Notes: generated by a model not told the origin, from the letters alone. A stretch of DNA of 24,660 bases from Phycisphaerae bacterium (GCA_021736615.1 JAIPFN010000096.1:1-24660), one strand, 5' to 3'. Counted from the first letter of the stretch, positions 8,037 to 15,995 are shown. Numbers and translations are program-made.

Positions 8037-8666
8037 ATGAGTTGTCCAAAAGTACCATTTTTCGCTTTTTTTGTGGTCGTTTTGTTTTCATCTTTGAGTT
8101 TTGCAACCCCTGTCCCTGCAAGCGGCAATTATGATATTGATAATATCAGCGCCGCCGCTCTGCTCTTTGACCATGACCCATGGGTTTCTCCGTCGATGGC
8201 AAAGACGGCATTTATTACAGTCTATGCCACCAATGACTATGTCAATGTTTATGCCGGAGCAAGCAGCGTCTGCAATCTGTCAACTCTGATCTTCATGAAT
8301 GGCGGCCAACATATATTAGACAATGGCGCCGTCAGCGGTGACCTTGCGATTCGCTTTGGAAATTCGACTACCGATGACATAACTTTCGCCGTGTCGGTTT
8401 TGACAATTAATTTCGCAAGCGGAGCAATGGATGTTTTTCTTCCTGAGTTCACCCTCGCAAAAAGCGAGAATATGCACCTTTGGGTAGCAAACGACGGCAG
8501 CACTTATTTCGCAAATGTTAGCGGTAACGAAGGGTCTTGGGGCATACCGAACATCTCGGCACAGCAAAGCATTGCCGACGGATACATCGCCGCGGTCCCG
8601 GAACCGGCTACGATAGTAATACTGGGACTCGGAGCAATTTTCCTTTGCCGCCGGAAAAACAATTGA
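8037..8666 (+). CDS. PEP-CTERM sorted secreted protein
   Basis: A 209-residue exported protein. Residues 1-23 are a signal peptide (FFAFFVVVLFSSLSFA core). The body is beta-rich and neutral, with two short GG or NGG turns and one cysteine near residue 77. It ends with VPEP, a hydrophobic segment and CRRKNN, a PEP-CTERM exosortase signal. I chose the ATG at 8037: the longer frame starts with GTG at 8022, but GTGGGG there is better read as the ribosome binding site. The gene is driven by a perfect consensus promoter and so is probably well expressed. Its body is not obviously related to the other PEP-CTERM proteins here and the function is unknown. Confidence 0.82.
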   Translation: MSCPKVPFFAFFVVVLFSSLSFATPVPASGNYDIDNISAAALLFDHDPWVSPSMAKTAFITVYATNDYVNVYAGASSVCNLSTLIFMNGGQHILDNGAVSGDLAIRFGNSTTDDITFAVSVLTINFASGAMDVFLPEFTLAKSENMHLWVANDGSTYFANVSGNEGSWGIPNISAQQSIADGYIAAVPEPATIVILGLGAIFLCRRKNN

Positions 8667-8691
8667 GCGGTACGGCCCAATGTTTTTCCCG

Positions 8692-8710
8692 GACACCCAC
8701 AAGGGGTGTC
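8692..8710. terminator. Hairpin between convergent genes
   Basis: GACACCC and GGGTGTC form a 7-bp perfect stem with a 5-base loop. The next T-run on the plus strand begins about 8 bases later, inside the 3' end of clpB, so this is a weak terminator for the PEP-CTERM gene at best. Confidence 0.4.
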
Positions 8711-8711
8711 T

Positions 8712-11303
8712 CTACACGGTTTTTTCAATGATAAATTTTTGTCCGTCGGCATCGATTTTGATTTTGTCACCGTCTGTAAATTTCCCAGCTACAAGATCGG
8801 CAGCGAGTCTGTTTTCAAGTTTCTGCTGTATAGCCCTCTTAAGCGGCCTTGCCCCGAACGCAGGGTCGTAACCTTCTTCGAGTATCTGCTTGCGGGCGTT
8901 TTCTGTGAACTCCACTTTCAGGTTTCTGGCCTTTAGTCTGTCGGCAAGCTGGTTAAGCTGCAGGCTGACGATCTTCTCCAGGTCGTCCTTGTTGAGCATA
9001 TGAAAGACGATTGTCTCGTCGATACGGTTAAGAAACTCCGGGCTGAGGAACTGCTTGAGAGCTTCTTTGACATGAGCTTCGATTTCCCAGTCGGCACCTT
9101 GATCTTCGGTCATTTCCTGGATCTGTTCGCCTGCGAAATTGCTCGTCATAATTATGATCGTATTCTTAAAGTCAACCGTTCTGCCTTTTCCGTCGGTTAG
9201 TCTGCCATCGTCGAAGACCTGCAGCAGCACGTTGAACACGTCGATGTCGGCTTTTTCGATCTCGTCGAGCAAAATCACGCTGTAAGGTTTTCGGCGAACC
9301 GCTTCGGTAAGTTTTCCGCCCTGATCCCAGCCGACATATCCGGGAGGCGCACCGATGAGCCTTGCGACCGAGTGGCCTTCCATAAACTCGCTCATGTCGA
9401 TCCGCACCATGCTGGAAGGATCGTTAAACAGAAAGTCGGCAAGCGACTTGGCCATCTCGGTTTTTCCCACGCCGGTTGGCCCAAGGAAAAGGAATACCCC
9501 GATAGGCCTGGACATATCGCCGAGGCCAGCCCGGTTGCGTCTTACCGCGTTGCACACAGCCGCCGTTGCCTCGGCCTGACCGATGACACGCTCGGAGATA
9601 AGTTTTTCCATATTCACAAGTTTTTCCCGTTCGCCGCTCATAAGGCGTACAACCGGTATCCCCGTCCATTTGCCTACAACCTCCGCGATCTGGTCGGAGG
9701 TAACCTCATTCTGTATCATTCTCGTTTCGTCAGCAGATTCGTCAAGCACCTCTTCGGCCGCACGAAGCTGTTTGGCCAGTTCGGCGATTGTACCGTATTT
9801 AAGCCTGGCCGCCTGCTCAAGATTGCCTTGTCGCTGGGCGTCTTCGAATTCGTTCTGAGCTGCCGCAATATTTTCTTTGATCTCTTTAACCCTATCGATC
9901 CCGCTCTTTTCGCTTTCCCATTCGGCGGTAAGCTGCAGGTTTTGCTCTTCGAGATCGGCAAGAGTTTTCTTCGTAATTTTAAGACGTTTTGCACTGTCCT
10001 GATCGGTCTCTTTTTTAAGTGCTTCCGACTCGATCTGCAATTGCATGATCTTCCTGCGGATATTGTCAAGCTCGGCCGGCAGACTGTCGTTTTCTATACG
10101 CAGTTTGCTCGCCGCCTCGTCGATCAGATCGATTGCTTTGTCCGGCAGCCACCTGTCGGAGATATACCTGTCCGAAAGCGTCGCCGCCGACACTAGCGCA
10201 GAGTCTGTTATCCGCACGCCATGGTGCGTATCGTAACGGTCCTTAAGCCCGCGAAGAATTGCTATAGTCTCTTCGACGGTAGGCGGGTCGACAGTGATCG
10301 GCTGGAACCGCCGTTCAAGTGCCGCGTCCTTTTCGATGTATTTGCGGTATTCGTCGATGGTCGTCGCACCTATACACCGAAGCTCGCCGCGTGCAAGGGA
10401 TGGTTTCAAGAGATTCCCGGCATCGACGGACCCTTCGGTTTTGCCCGCACCGACTATCGTATGCAGTTCGTCTATAAAGAGTATGATTTCCCCGCCGGAT
10501 GACGTAACGGCCTTCAGGACGGCTTTGAAGCGGTCCTCGAACTCGCCGCGAAATTTCGTACCGGCGATCATCGCCCCCATATCCAAAGCGATAATTCGTT
10601 TATCCTTAAGTCCTGTAGGGACGTCTCCGGCAACTATTCGCTGGGCGAGACCTTCTGCGATTGCCGTCTTGCCGACACCGGGTTCGCCGATCAGCACAGG
10701 GTTATTTTTCGTCCGGCGGTTGAGTACCTGCATACACCGTCGAATCTCATCTTCCCTGCCGATAACCGGGTCGAGCTTGCCCTTGCGAGCCATCTCCAAA
10801 AGATCGATCCCGTAGCGTTCCAGTACCTTGTATTTGTCTTCGGGGTTTGCGTCTGTTATCTTTTCGCCGCCGCGGATTTGCTCGATAGTCGTTTCGATCT
10901 TCTTGCCGGTTATCGAATTTACGCTGAGTATCTCTTTAGCATCGCTTTGCATCTCGGCAAGCGAAATAAACAGGTGTTCGAGGCTGAGGTATTCGTCGCC
11001 CATTTTATCGGCCCGGTTCTGCGCATCCAGGACAACCTGTCCGAACGCCGGATCCGGCAACATCATCTGCCCGGTAGAACTGCCCTTTGGAAGACGCGAA
11101 ATTTCGCTTTTGGTCATCTCTTTCAGACGCGAAATATTAACGCCGATCTTTTTAAGTATCATCGTTACAACGCCCTCGTCATCGTCGAGCAGGATGCTCA
11201 AAAGATGCAGCGTCGAAACGGTAATATTAGATTGGGCCATCGCAAGCTGCTGAGCACTGGCGAGCGCCTCCTGGGCCTTCATTGTAAACTTTTCAAATTT
11301 CAT
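8712..11303 (-). CDS. clpB: ATP-dependent chaperone (disaggregase) ClpB
   Basis: A cytoplasmic AAA+ hexamer that, with DnaK, pulls proteins out of aggregates after heat or other stress. The 863 residues show the expected order: Clp N-domain (about 1-145, [14 protein letters not shown] start), first AAA domain with Walker A GEPGVGKT at 206-213 and Walker [10 protein letters not shown], a coiled-coil middle domain (about 400-520, rich in Lys, Glu and Leu), a second AAA domain with GPTGVGKTE and [10 protein letters not shown], and a C-terminal D2-small domain. The middle domain separates ClpB from ClpA. The frame can be extended 62 codons upstream, but the ATG at 11303 is preceded by GGAAAGGAT and matches the family start. 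No CIRCE element is present; a heat-shock-like promoter lies upstream. Confidence 0.96.
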   Translation of the reverse strand: MKFEKFTMKAQEALASAQQLAMAQSNITVSTLHLLSILLDDDEGVVTMILKKIGVNISRLKEMTKSEISRLPKGSSTGQMMLPDPAFGQVVLDAQNRADKMGDEYLSLEHLFISLAEMQSDAKEILSVNSITGKKIETTIEQIRGGEKITDANPEDKYKVLERYGIDLLEMARKGKLDPVIGREDEIRRCMQVLNRRTKNNPVLIGEPGVGKTAIAEGLAQRIVAGDVPTGLKDKRIIALDMGAMIAGTKFRGEFEDRFKAVLKAVTSSGGEIILFIDELHTIVGAGKTEGSVDAGNLLKPSLARGELRCIGATTIDEYRKYIEKDAALERRFQPITVDPPTVEETIAILRGLKDRYDTHHGVRITDSALVSAATLSDRYISDRWLPDKAIDLIDEAASKLRIENDSLPAELDNIRRKIMQLQIESEALKKETDQDSAKRLKITKKTLADLEEQNLQLTAEWESEKSGIDRVKEIKENIAAAQNEFEDAQRQGNLEQAARLKYGTIAELAKQLRAAEEVLDESADETRMIQNEVTSDQIAEVVGKWTGIPVVRLMSGEREKLVNMEKLISERVIGQAEATAAVCNAVRRNRAGLGDMSRPIGVFLFLGPTGVGKTEMAKSLADFLFNDPSSMVRIDMSEFMEGHSVARLIGAPPGYVGWDQGGKLTEAVRRKPYSVILLDEIEKADIDVFNVLLQVFDDGRLTDGKGRTVDFKNTIIIMTSNFAGEQIQEMTEDQGADWEIEAHVKEALKQFLSPEFLNRIDETIVFHMLNKDDLEKIVSLQLNQLADRLKARNLKVEFTENARKQILEEGYDPAFGARPLKRAIQQKLENRLAADLVAGKFTDGDKIKIDADGQKFIIEKTV

Positions 11304-11414
11304 AAGTGAATATCCTTTCCAGTAGTCTGTATATCGGGTAATTGCCCAGGGATATAAACAAGCAAACAGCGTGCCGGAAATGGAGTGTGGGTGTAACTCT
11401 AGTGTGGTAAGGAG

Positions 11415-11440
11415 GTTATGGGTTCCTGTGGGTATGTCAA
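11415..11440 (-). promoter_or_regulatory. Heat-shock-like promoter upstream of clpB
   Basis: On the minus strand TTTTGACA (ending at 11435) is followed after 12 bases by CCCATAAC (11422-11415). This resembles the sigma-32 pattern (TTGAAA-type -35, CCCAT-type -10, short spacer). Read as sigma-70, TTGACA with TAACCT 16 bases away is also possible. The leader would be about 105 bases long. Confidence 0.4.
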
Positions 11441-11475
11441 AATCCTGCCGAATTGGCAGTTCCACACTTTTTGAC
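11435..11475. repeat. Nested inverted repeat in the rodA-clpB gap
   Basis: TGTCAAAA (11435-11442) and TTTTGACA (11468-11475) are perfect inverted arms. Between them lies CTGCC-GAATT-GGCAG (11444-11458), a smaller hairpin. The left arm is the -35 region of the proposed clpB promoter, so the structure could be an operator or a processing or termination hairpin behind rodA. Confidence 0.45.
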
Positions 11476-11490
11476 AATGTTCTTCCCAAG

Positions 11491-11518
11491 CCCCTAACCC
11501 CTAGCCCCTAGCCCCTAA
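11491..11518 (-). repeat. Heptamer repeat, four units, G-quadruplex-capable
   Basis: Four tandem copies of CCCCTAA or CCCCTAG on the plus strand. On the minus strand, which is the rodA mRNA strand, this gives four GGGG tracts separated by CTA, CTA and TTA: an ideal four-tetrad G-quadruplex pattern. It overlaps the rodA stop codon TAG (11517-11515). A related shorter CCCAAG unit sits just before it. Confidence 0.8.
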
Positions 11519-12786
11519 TTCCCCTCAAACCCTTTACCTGCGACCGTAAACGGTCTGGCCCGTCCGATATTATTCAGTATGCCGATTGAGATAATATTGA
11601 CCACCAGTGACGATCCTCCATAGCTCACCAGCGGCAGGGTGATTCCCGTTATCGGCATCAACCCGACGGTCATGCATGTATTTACGATCACCTGTACCAT
11701 CAGCATTGTGATTATTCCGACGGCGATCAGCCTGGCGAACGGGTCGGTATTATTCCATGCGATCTCCATCCCGCAAGCGACGATAACCGCGTACAGCAAA
11801 AACACAACAAAACAGCCGACAAGCCCCCACTGGTGTGCGATTATAGCGAATATGAAGTCATTGTGGCGTTCCGGCAGCAGGGGGTGTTTGATATACGGTC
11901 CTTTGCGAAAACCGTATCCTGTAAGCCCTCCGGACGCTATAGCCAGTTTGCTGTGCAGCAGATGGTATCCGCTGTATTGCTTCCATCGTGTTTCGCTGAA
12001 GTATTCTCTGCCTGTCAGTGCTTTTGAGAATTCCCGGTCGGTCTTGGCTTTTTCGCGTATCTTTTCGCTTTGCAGCAGAAAGCTGCTTATCCTCGACCGT
12101 TGGTACATATCGAGCTTTCCCCATAGCATAGGGCTTACAGACGCTCCAATAAGCAGGATTATCAGCAGGTGTTTAACCTTGGCACCGGCCACGAAAAGCA
12201 TAGCGAAAAGTATCGGCATAAGCAGCAGTGTCGTTCCCAGGTCCGGTTCTTTGATGATCAGCCCCATAGCAAGTACCGTCAGTGCAAACGGACCGACCAG
12301 ACCGCGGAAATGGCGGTAATTCTTACGAAAACGCAGGTACCACGCCAATGCTAATATATATAGTATCTTGCATAGCTCTGAAGGCTGAATTTGCTGCTTA
12401 AACCCGCCGAAACCTATGTTTATCCACCTATAGGCATAATTCCTGCTGGGGACTATGGATGGAAGTATTTTTCCGTATTTGCACACCAGTATAAACGCCA
12501 GAACACACAGACATGCCGCATACATCCAGAAACTCAAAGGTCCAAGCCACCTGTAATCAATAAGGTTCAACAGGAAGAACGCAAAAAGCCCCGCACAGGC
12601 CAGCACAAGCTGCTTTTTCCAGAGGGATGCGCCGGCGACAGGCCCGTCGGCGTCGGCAGGGTGGCCTGACGCGTAAATGCTTGCTATGCCGATACTTATG
12701 AGACCAAGCATCGCGGCCAGCAGTATGACCCTTACTATTATCAGACGTCCCTGAAATACGTTAAGCATAATAAATGTCCATGACAT
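11515..12786 (-). CDS. rodA: SEDS family peptidoglycan glycosyltransferase, RodA type
   Basis: A polytopic inner-membrane enzyme that polymerises lipid II into glycan strands during cell elongation, normally with a class B penicillin-binding protein. About ten hydrophobic segments span its 423 residues. Conserved motifs include QPSELCKI (134-141), KEPDLGTTLLL (179-189), the GYHLLHSKLAIASGGLTG stretch typical of RodA rather than FtsW, LPERHNDFIFA with the catalytic-type Asp310, and the C-terminal MPITGITLPLVSYGGSS. The family usually has about 370 residues; the extra length is in a polar loop around 225-270. The ATG at 12768 (residue 7) is an alternative start; neither has a good ribosome binding site. 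No mreBCD or PBP2 gene is adjacent, so the elongation cluster is split or the gene has moved. Confidence 0.88.
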   Translation of the reverse strand: MSWTFIMLNVFQGRLIIVRVILLAAMLGLISIGIASIYASGHPADADGPVAGASLWKKQLVLACAGLFAFFLLNLIDYRWLGPLSFWMYAACLCVLAFILVCKYGKILPSIVPSRNYAYRWINIGFGGFKQQIQPSELCKILYILALAWYLRFRKNYRHFRGLVGPFALTVLAMGLIIKEPDLGTTLLLMPILFAMLFVAGAKVKHLLIILLIGASVSPMLWGKLDMYQRSRISSFLLQSEKIREKAKTDREFSKALTGREYFSETRWKQYSGYHLLHSKLAIASGGLTGYGFRKGPYIKHPLLPERHNDFIFAIIAHQWGLVGCFVVFLLYAVIVACGMEIAWNNTDPFARLIAVGIITMLMVQVIVNTCMTVGLMPITGITLPLVSYGGSSLVVNIISIGILNNIGRARPFTVAGKGFEGN

Positions 12787-12798
12787 GAAAACTTGAAA

Positions 12799-12823
12799 CT
12801 TAAGGCTTAAAGCTTAAGGCTTA
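12799..12823. repeat. Two direct copies of CTTAAGGCTTA
   Basis: The 11-mer CTTAAGGCTTA occurs exactly at 12799-12809 and 12813-12823 (period 14), in a longer low-complexity stretch of ACTT, CTTA and GCTT words directly upstream of the rodA start. It is partly palindromic (CTTAAG, AAGCTT). Confidence 0.6.
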
Positions 12824-12989
12824 TGGCTCATAATACAATGAATATCTGTGCTGGGAAATAAATATTCCCAGGTTCGCATTTTTTTTTTGTAGAAAGGCCA
12901 ATTAATTCGCTGTTTAGAGCTTAAAAACACTGGTATTGCAGTTATTTTCGGCTGTTCGCAAGTTTTTTTACTAATTTTTATTTTTTTTC

Positions 12990-13018
12990 TTGAATGCGTC
13001 CACAGTTGATGGTAATAT
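12990..13018 (+). promoter_or_regulatory. Promoter of the first dockerin/PEP-CTERM module
   Basis: TTGAAT (12990-12995) and TAATAT (13013-13018), 17 bases apart, preceded by a T-rich upstream element. The expected start near 13025 gives a leader of about 140 bases before the ATG at 13167. The rest of the gap 12787-13166 holds the repeat near rodA and T-rich DNA, with no reading frame or recognised riboswitch. Confidence 0.6.
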
Positions 13019-13166
13019 AGGGGAAGTTAGCAAGGCCCTGTTTTCAGTGTTGTTAGAGACAATCTGAATTCAGGGGTTATTACAAAGAGAGAGACCTGAT
13101 TTGGTGCGTTGCCGGACAGGTAAGAATAGAGAAGAAGTGTTAAAATAAAGAAAGGGAAGGTGTTTT

Positions 13167-13997
13167 ATGAAGAAGTTAGTATTAACTATGCTCGTAGTAG
13201 CACTGGCTATCCCGGCAATGGCCGCGGATATCAGCCTCACCGACAATGGTGACGGTACTGGCACAATCGTGCTTACAACAGCCGCCGGCGAAAATGTTCG
13301 CGGTCTGGCTATTGTCGTTGAGTCAGCAAATCCAATCACAGCAGTTGCTAAAGGCGACGCAGTATTCAACGTATTTATGGATGCCGCTTACGAAGCCGAA
13401 GCAATCACACCTGGCAGCTACGCTATTGGCGATGGCGAGCCTGTTGCTGATCCTGATGCTAAAGGCACAATCGCTCTTGGCGGAACAAGGATCTCGCTTT
13501 GCATGGGTGCTCTTGACGAAACAGGCAACCAGGCAGCAGTTCCTGCTGGAACAATCGATGTTGCTACAATCACAACAGCTTGTGGTGAAGTAACAATCAC
13601 AGCCGACGCACTTCGCGGCGGTATCGTAGGCGATGCAGTAGTAGCTGGCACAATTGCTGGTGGACCTGTTTGTGATGGCCCTACTCCTTGTGTTGGTGAC
13701 GGAAATGGCAGTGGAGTTGTTGATACAAGTGACCTTGGTGACATGGTTGCTCTCCTCAGTGCAAATCCTTGTGATATTGATGGATGGCCTGGTTCTTGTG
13801 AAAACTATGGATACTGCGAGTATAAAGTTACAGCCGTAGGCAATGAAGTTTTCGACATGAATGGCGATGGCATGGTTGATACAAGTGACCTTGGTGACCT
13901 TGTTGCTCTTCTCAGTGCAAATCCAACTGATATTGATGGATGGCCTGGTTCTTGTGAAAATTATGGATACTGCGAATATAAAGCTGTTTGCCCATAA
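13167..13997 (+). CDS. Secreted protein with beta domain and two dockerin-like repeats
   Basis: An exported 276-residue protein. Signal peptide 1-19 (ending AMA). Residues 20-165 form a beta-rich domain (SLTDNGDGTGTIVLTT, a GLAIVVES strand, DALRGGIVGDAVV) reminiscent of cohesin-like folds; I do not recognise a named family. Residues 177-276 are two near-identical repeats. Each has a dockerin-type calcium loop (DGNGSGVVDTSD at 178-189, DMNGDGMVDTSD at 230-241), the helix LGDMVALL, and an unusual tail WPGSCENYGYCEYK. Dockerins bind cohesins non-covalently in cellulosome-like assemblies, so a scaffold or adaptor role outside the cell is plausible, but inferred. It is the first gene of a probable operon with the PEP-CTERM gene 123 bases downstream; no terminator lies between. 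Ribosome binding site AAGGGAAGG. Confidence 0.8.
   Translation: MKKLVLTMLVVALAIPAMAADISLTDNGDGTGTIVLTTAAGENVRGLAIVVESANPITAVAKGDAVFNVFMDAAYEAEAITPGSYAIGDGEPVADPDAKGTIALGGTRISLCMGALDETGNQAAVPAGTIDVATITTACGEVTITADALRGGIVGDAVVAGTIAGGPVCDGPTPCVGDGNGSGVVDTSDLGDMVALLSANPCDIDGWPGSCENYGYCEYKVTAVGNEVFDMNGDGMVDTSDLGDLVALLSANPTDIDGWPGSCENYGYCEYKAVCP
13719..13826 (+). repeat. Dockerin-like DNA repeat, copy 1
   Basis: A 108-base unit starting GTTGATACAAGTGACC, repeated at 13875-13982 with 8 differences by my count. It encodes the calcium loop end, helix and WPGSCENYGYCEYK tail. Confidence 0.85.
13875..13982 (+). repeat. Dockerin-like DNA repeat, copy 2
   Basis: Second copy of the unit at 13719-13826, offset 156 bases. 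Such high base identity, including synonymous positions, points to recent duplication or gene conversion inside the gene. Confidence 0.85.
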
Positions 13998-14120
13998 TGC
14001 TAGTCTAAGTAGTTAAGTAGTTAAATTTTAAAATCTAATTGTTAATTATTTGTTGCTGCAAATTATCTTGTGTAGAGGTAGGTGAGCGGTGACAAGATTT
14101 ATGAAAAGGAGTAATTTAAG

Positions 14121-14618
14121 ATGAAAAAGTTAATCGTAATTTCAATGGTTTTAGCTATGGTTGCAGTCGCTTCGGCTGGTGTAGAATGGGTAATCACCCT
14201 TGACCCAAGCACTAATGTTGCAAGTATTGCTCTCAATGGAGCTGATATCACTCAGTTCACCCTTGCTCTTGATGCTGGTGTTGGTAGTGGTACTTTTTCT
14301 GGCCAGACTACTAATGCTGGTTTCGATTTCACCAATCCTCTGCTCACGAACAATGGTCTTATTCCTGGCCCCACGCCTCATAAAGTTTTGCAGGCAAAGG
14401 GTGGCTTAGCAGTTGGTGCTCCTGCTATTACTGGCGACATTTGGACAGTTTCATTTGCAGCTAATGCAATTCCTACAGATGTTATCGTAACTGGTTGGTA
14501 TAAAGATACTGCCGGTGGTAGTACTCAGAACGCAATTGGCAGTTTCACAATTGTACCAGAGCCGATAACTATGGCTCTTCTTGGTCTTGGCGGTTTGTTC
14601 CTTCGTCGTCGTAAATAA
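14121..14618 (+). CDS. Short PEP-CTERM surface protein (module copy 1)
   Basis: A 165-residue exported protein. Signal peptide 1-19 (ending ASA). Residues 20-140 form one small beta domain (VASIALNGADITQFTLALDAG, a GFDFT segment, PAITGDIWTVSFAAN). Its last part resembles the closing strands of cohesin-like domains, but this is only a fold impression. The end is VPEP, a hydrophobic segment and LRRRK, a PEP-CTERM exosortase signal. AAGGAG precedes the ATG. It follows the dockerin-like gene without a terminator between and is closed by a strong terminator, so the pair is probably one transcript. A damaged paralogue lies at 15484-15995 behind a second dockerin-like gene. A role as surface anchor of the dockerin-like partner is inferred from the duplicated pairing. 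Confidence 0.82.
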   Translation: MKKLIVISMVLAMVAVASAGVEWVITLDPSTNVASIALNGADITQFTLALDAGVGSGTFSGQTTNAGFDFTNPLLTNNGLIPGPTPHKVLQAKGGLAVGAPAITGDIWTVSFAANAIPTDVIVTGWYKDTAGGSTQNAIGSFTIVPEPITMALLGLGGLFLRRRK

Positions 14619-14665
14619 TTACGGCTTTCGATTAGAACTGAGCGTTAAAGCTTAGATAAAATTTA

Positions 14666-14699
14666 AAAGAGACAGGCTTTCGGGTCTGTCTCTTTTTTT
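14666..14699 (+). terminator. Strong intrinsic terminator closing module 1
   Basis: AGAGACAG and CTGTCTCT form a perfect 8-bp stem with a CTTTCGGG-containing loop, followed by seven T. The preceding bases (GAGCGTTAAAGCTTAGATA) recur after the second PEP-CTERM copy, but the terminator does not. Confidence 0.9.
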
Positions 14700-14800
14700 G
14701 CGCGCATATCTTTAATTCCCCCAGTTTTAATCGTTAAACTGAGTTTTATAGCTCTTCATTGTGCTTTCGGATTCTAATTAACAAATTTGTCATATTTAAC

Positions 14801-14828
14801 TTGACAATTATGAGAATAATGGTAAGAT
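14801..14828 (+). promoter_or_regulatory. Promoter of the second dockerin/PEP-CTERM module
   Basis: TTGACA (14801-14806), a 16-base spacer and an extended -10, TGG-TAAGAT (14820-14828). It would give a leader of about 190 bases before the GTG at 15028. That leader, AT-rich with a GGCCCGTAGGC hairpin-like patch, shows no riboswitch I know. Nothing else is seen in the gap 14700-15027. Confidence 0.55.
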
Positions 14829-15027
14829 ACTGTTAGTTGTTAGGGGTAAATTATATTATACGGTATTTGGGAGATAGTTACGCAGGGGTCAATTTGTCTA
14901 TTTGCAGTTTTTTGTAATTCCATATCTATGGCCCGTAGGCTCGCTAATTTCCTGTAAATAAGATATTGCAATTTTTTAGATATTACTTGTTGATAGATTT
15001 GATGATATTTTTTGAAAGGAGACAAAA

Positions 15028-15408
15028 GTGAAAAAGTTAGCATTAATACTGTTGGTTGCAATTTTGGCAATGCCTGCTTTGGGCGAAGATGTTACTCCCT
15101 GCAAGGGGGACGCAAATGGCGATGGAAAAGTTAACCTGAGTGACTTTGGTGATCTGGTTATCCTTCTTACTAATCACCCAGGCCCTTGGACTGATTTGTG
15201 TTACAATTATGGTTACTGTGATTATCAAATTTATCCTACAGATCCAGACTATAAAGCTGTTTTAGACATGGACAGCAATGGTGTAATTGACCTAAGTGAC
15301 CTTGGTGATATGGTTATCCGGCTTGCTAATAATAAGGGTGACGAGCCTGGTTGGCCTGGTTCTTGTTACGATTATGGTTACTGCGTTTATGAATATGTTT
15401 GTCCTTAG
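15028..15408 (+). CDS. Secreted protein made only of dockerin-like repeats
   Basis: A 126-residue exported protein with a signal peptide (1-19, ending PALG) and then almost nothing but two dockerin-like repeats. The first calcium loop is DANGDGKVNLSD (28-39), with helix FGDLVILL and tail LCYNYGYCDYQ. The second loop is DMDSNGVIDLSD (80-91), with helix LGDMVIRL and tail WPGSCYDYGYCVYEYVCP. It is a paralogue of the C-terminal part of the 13167-13997 protein, lacking its beta domain. A dockerin with no catalytic or binding domain would be a plug, a competitor or a linker for cohesin-like partners; this is inference. The GTG start has an excellent AAAGGAG site 8 bases before it. The PEP-CTERM gene follows after 75 bases without a terminator. 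Confidence 0.8.
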   Translation: MKKLALILLVAILAMPALGEDVTPCKGDANGDGKVNLSDFGDLVILLTNHPGPWTDLCYNYGYCDYQIYPTDPDYKAVLDMDSNGVIDLSDLGDMVIRLANNKGDEPGWPGSCYDYGYCVYEYVCP

Positions 15409-15483
15409 CAATTGTAGTCAGGTCGCAGAATTTTTGAAATCGATTAGTTAGTATGTAATTTGTTTTAGAGGGAGTGGTTTATT

Positions 15484-15995
15484 ATGAAAAGGTTGATTGT
15501 AATTTCAATGGTTTTAGCCATGGCTACTGTGGCTAGTGCTGGTGTTGAGTGGGACATAAGTTATGATCCTGCTACACTAACATAACAGCAAGTATTGCTT
15601 TAGTTGGTGATGATATCATTCAGTTTGACTTGGGGACTCCAGCTGTTGTGAGTCCAGTAAATGGTACTTTTTCTGGCATGACCACAAATGCTGGTTTCGA
15701 TTTTACTAGTTTGGCTACCAAAAATGGTGCTGCCCCTGCTGGCCTGAATAAGGTTTTGGGAGCAAAAGGCCTCATAGCGGTTGGTGCACCTGCTATTACT
15801 GGCGATATTTGGGCTGCTACATTTACTTTTGATGCTCCAATCACAGCTTACGTTAATTTTGATGTTGGTGTTGCTGCATATGCTAAGGATTCTACAGGCG
15901 CTTCAATGGCTATTGACTTCCCACATCTAATTCCAGAGCCGATGACAATGGCTCTTCTTGGTCTTGGCGGTTTGTTCCTTCGTCGTCGTGTATAA
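15484..15995 (+). pseudogene. Frameshifted PEP-CTERM protein (module copy 2)
   Basis: A paralogue of the 14121-14618 gene. The ATG at 15484 starts a signal peptide (MKRLIVISMVLAMATVASAG) and continues to DPATLT, where TAA at 15583 stops it. Deleting one AC from the ACAC at 15574-15577 restores a frame reading DPATNITASIALVGDD, which matches the intact copy and runs to the PEP-CTERM tail (IPEP, hydrophobic segment, RRRV) at 15995. The last 42 bases of both copies before the final codon are identical (14571-14612 and 15948-15989). So this is either a recent inactivation, a phase-variable site, or a sequencing error. If corrected, the protein would have about 170 residues. It lies 75 bases after the dockerin-only gene and converges on the sulfatase-like gene. 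Confidence 0.8.

Noticed and set aside
9372..10196. Long plus-strand open frame of 274 codons
   Set aside because: It lies fully antisense to the conserved ClpB coding sequence and shows no protein-like motifs; it is a shadow of the codon bias of clpB.
11304..11490. CIRCE (HrcA) operator upstream of clpB
   Set aside because: No TTAGCACTC-N9-GAGTGCTAA or near match on either strand.
14835..15027. Cyclic-di-GMP or other known riboswitch in the 190-base leader
   Set aside because: An ACGCAGGGG patch recalled the GEMM class, but the other conserved segments and the tetraloop-receptor parts are missing.
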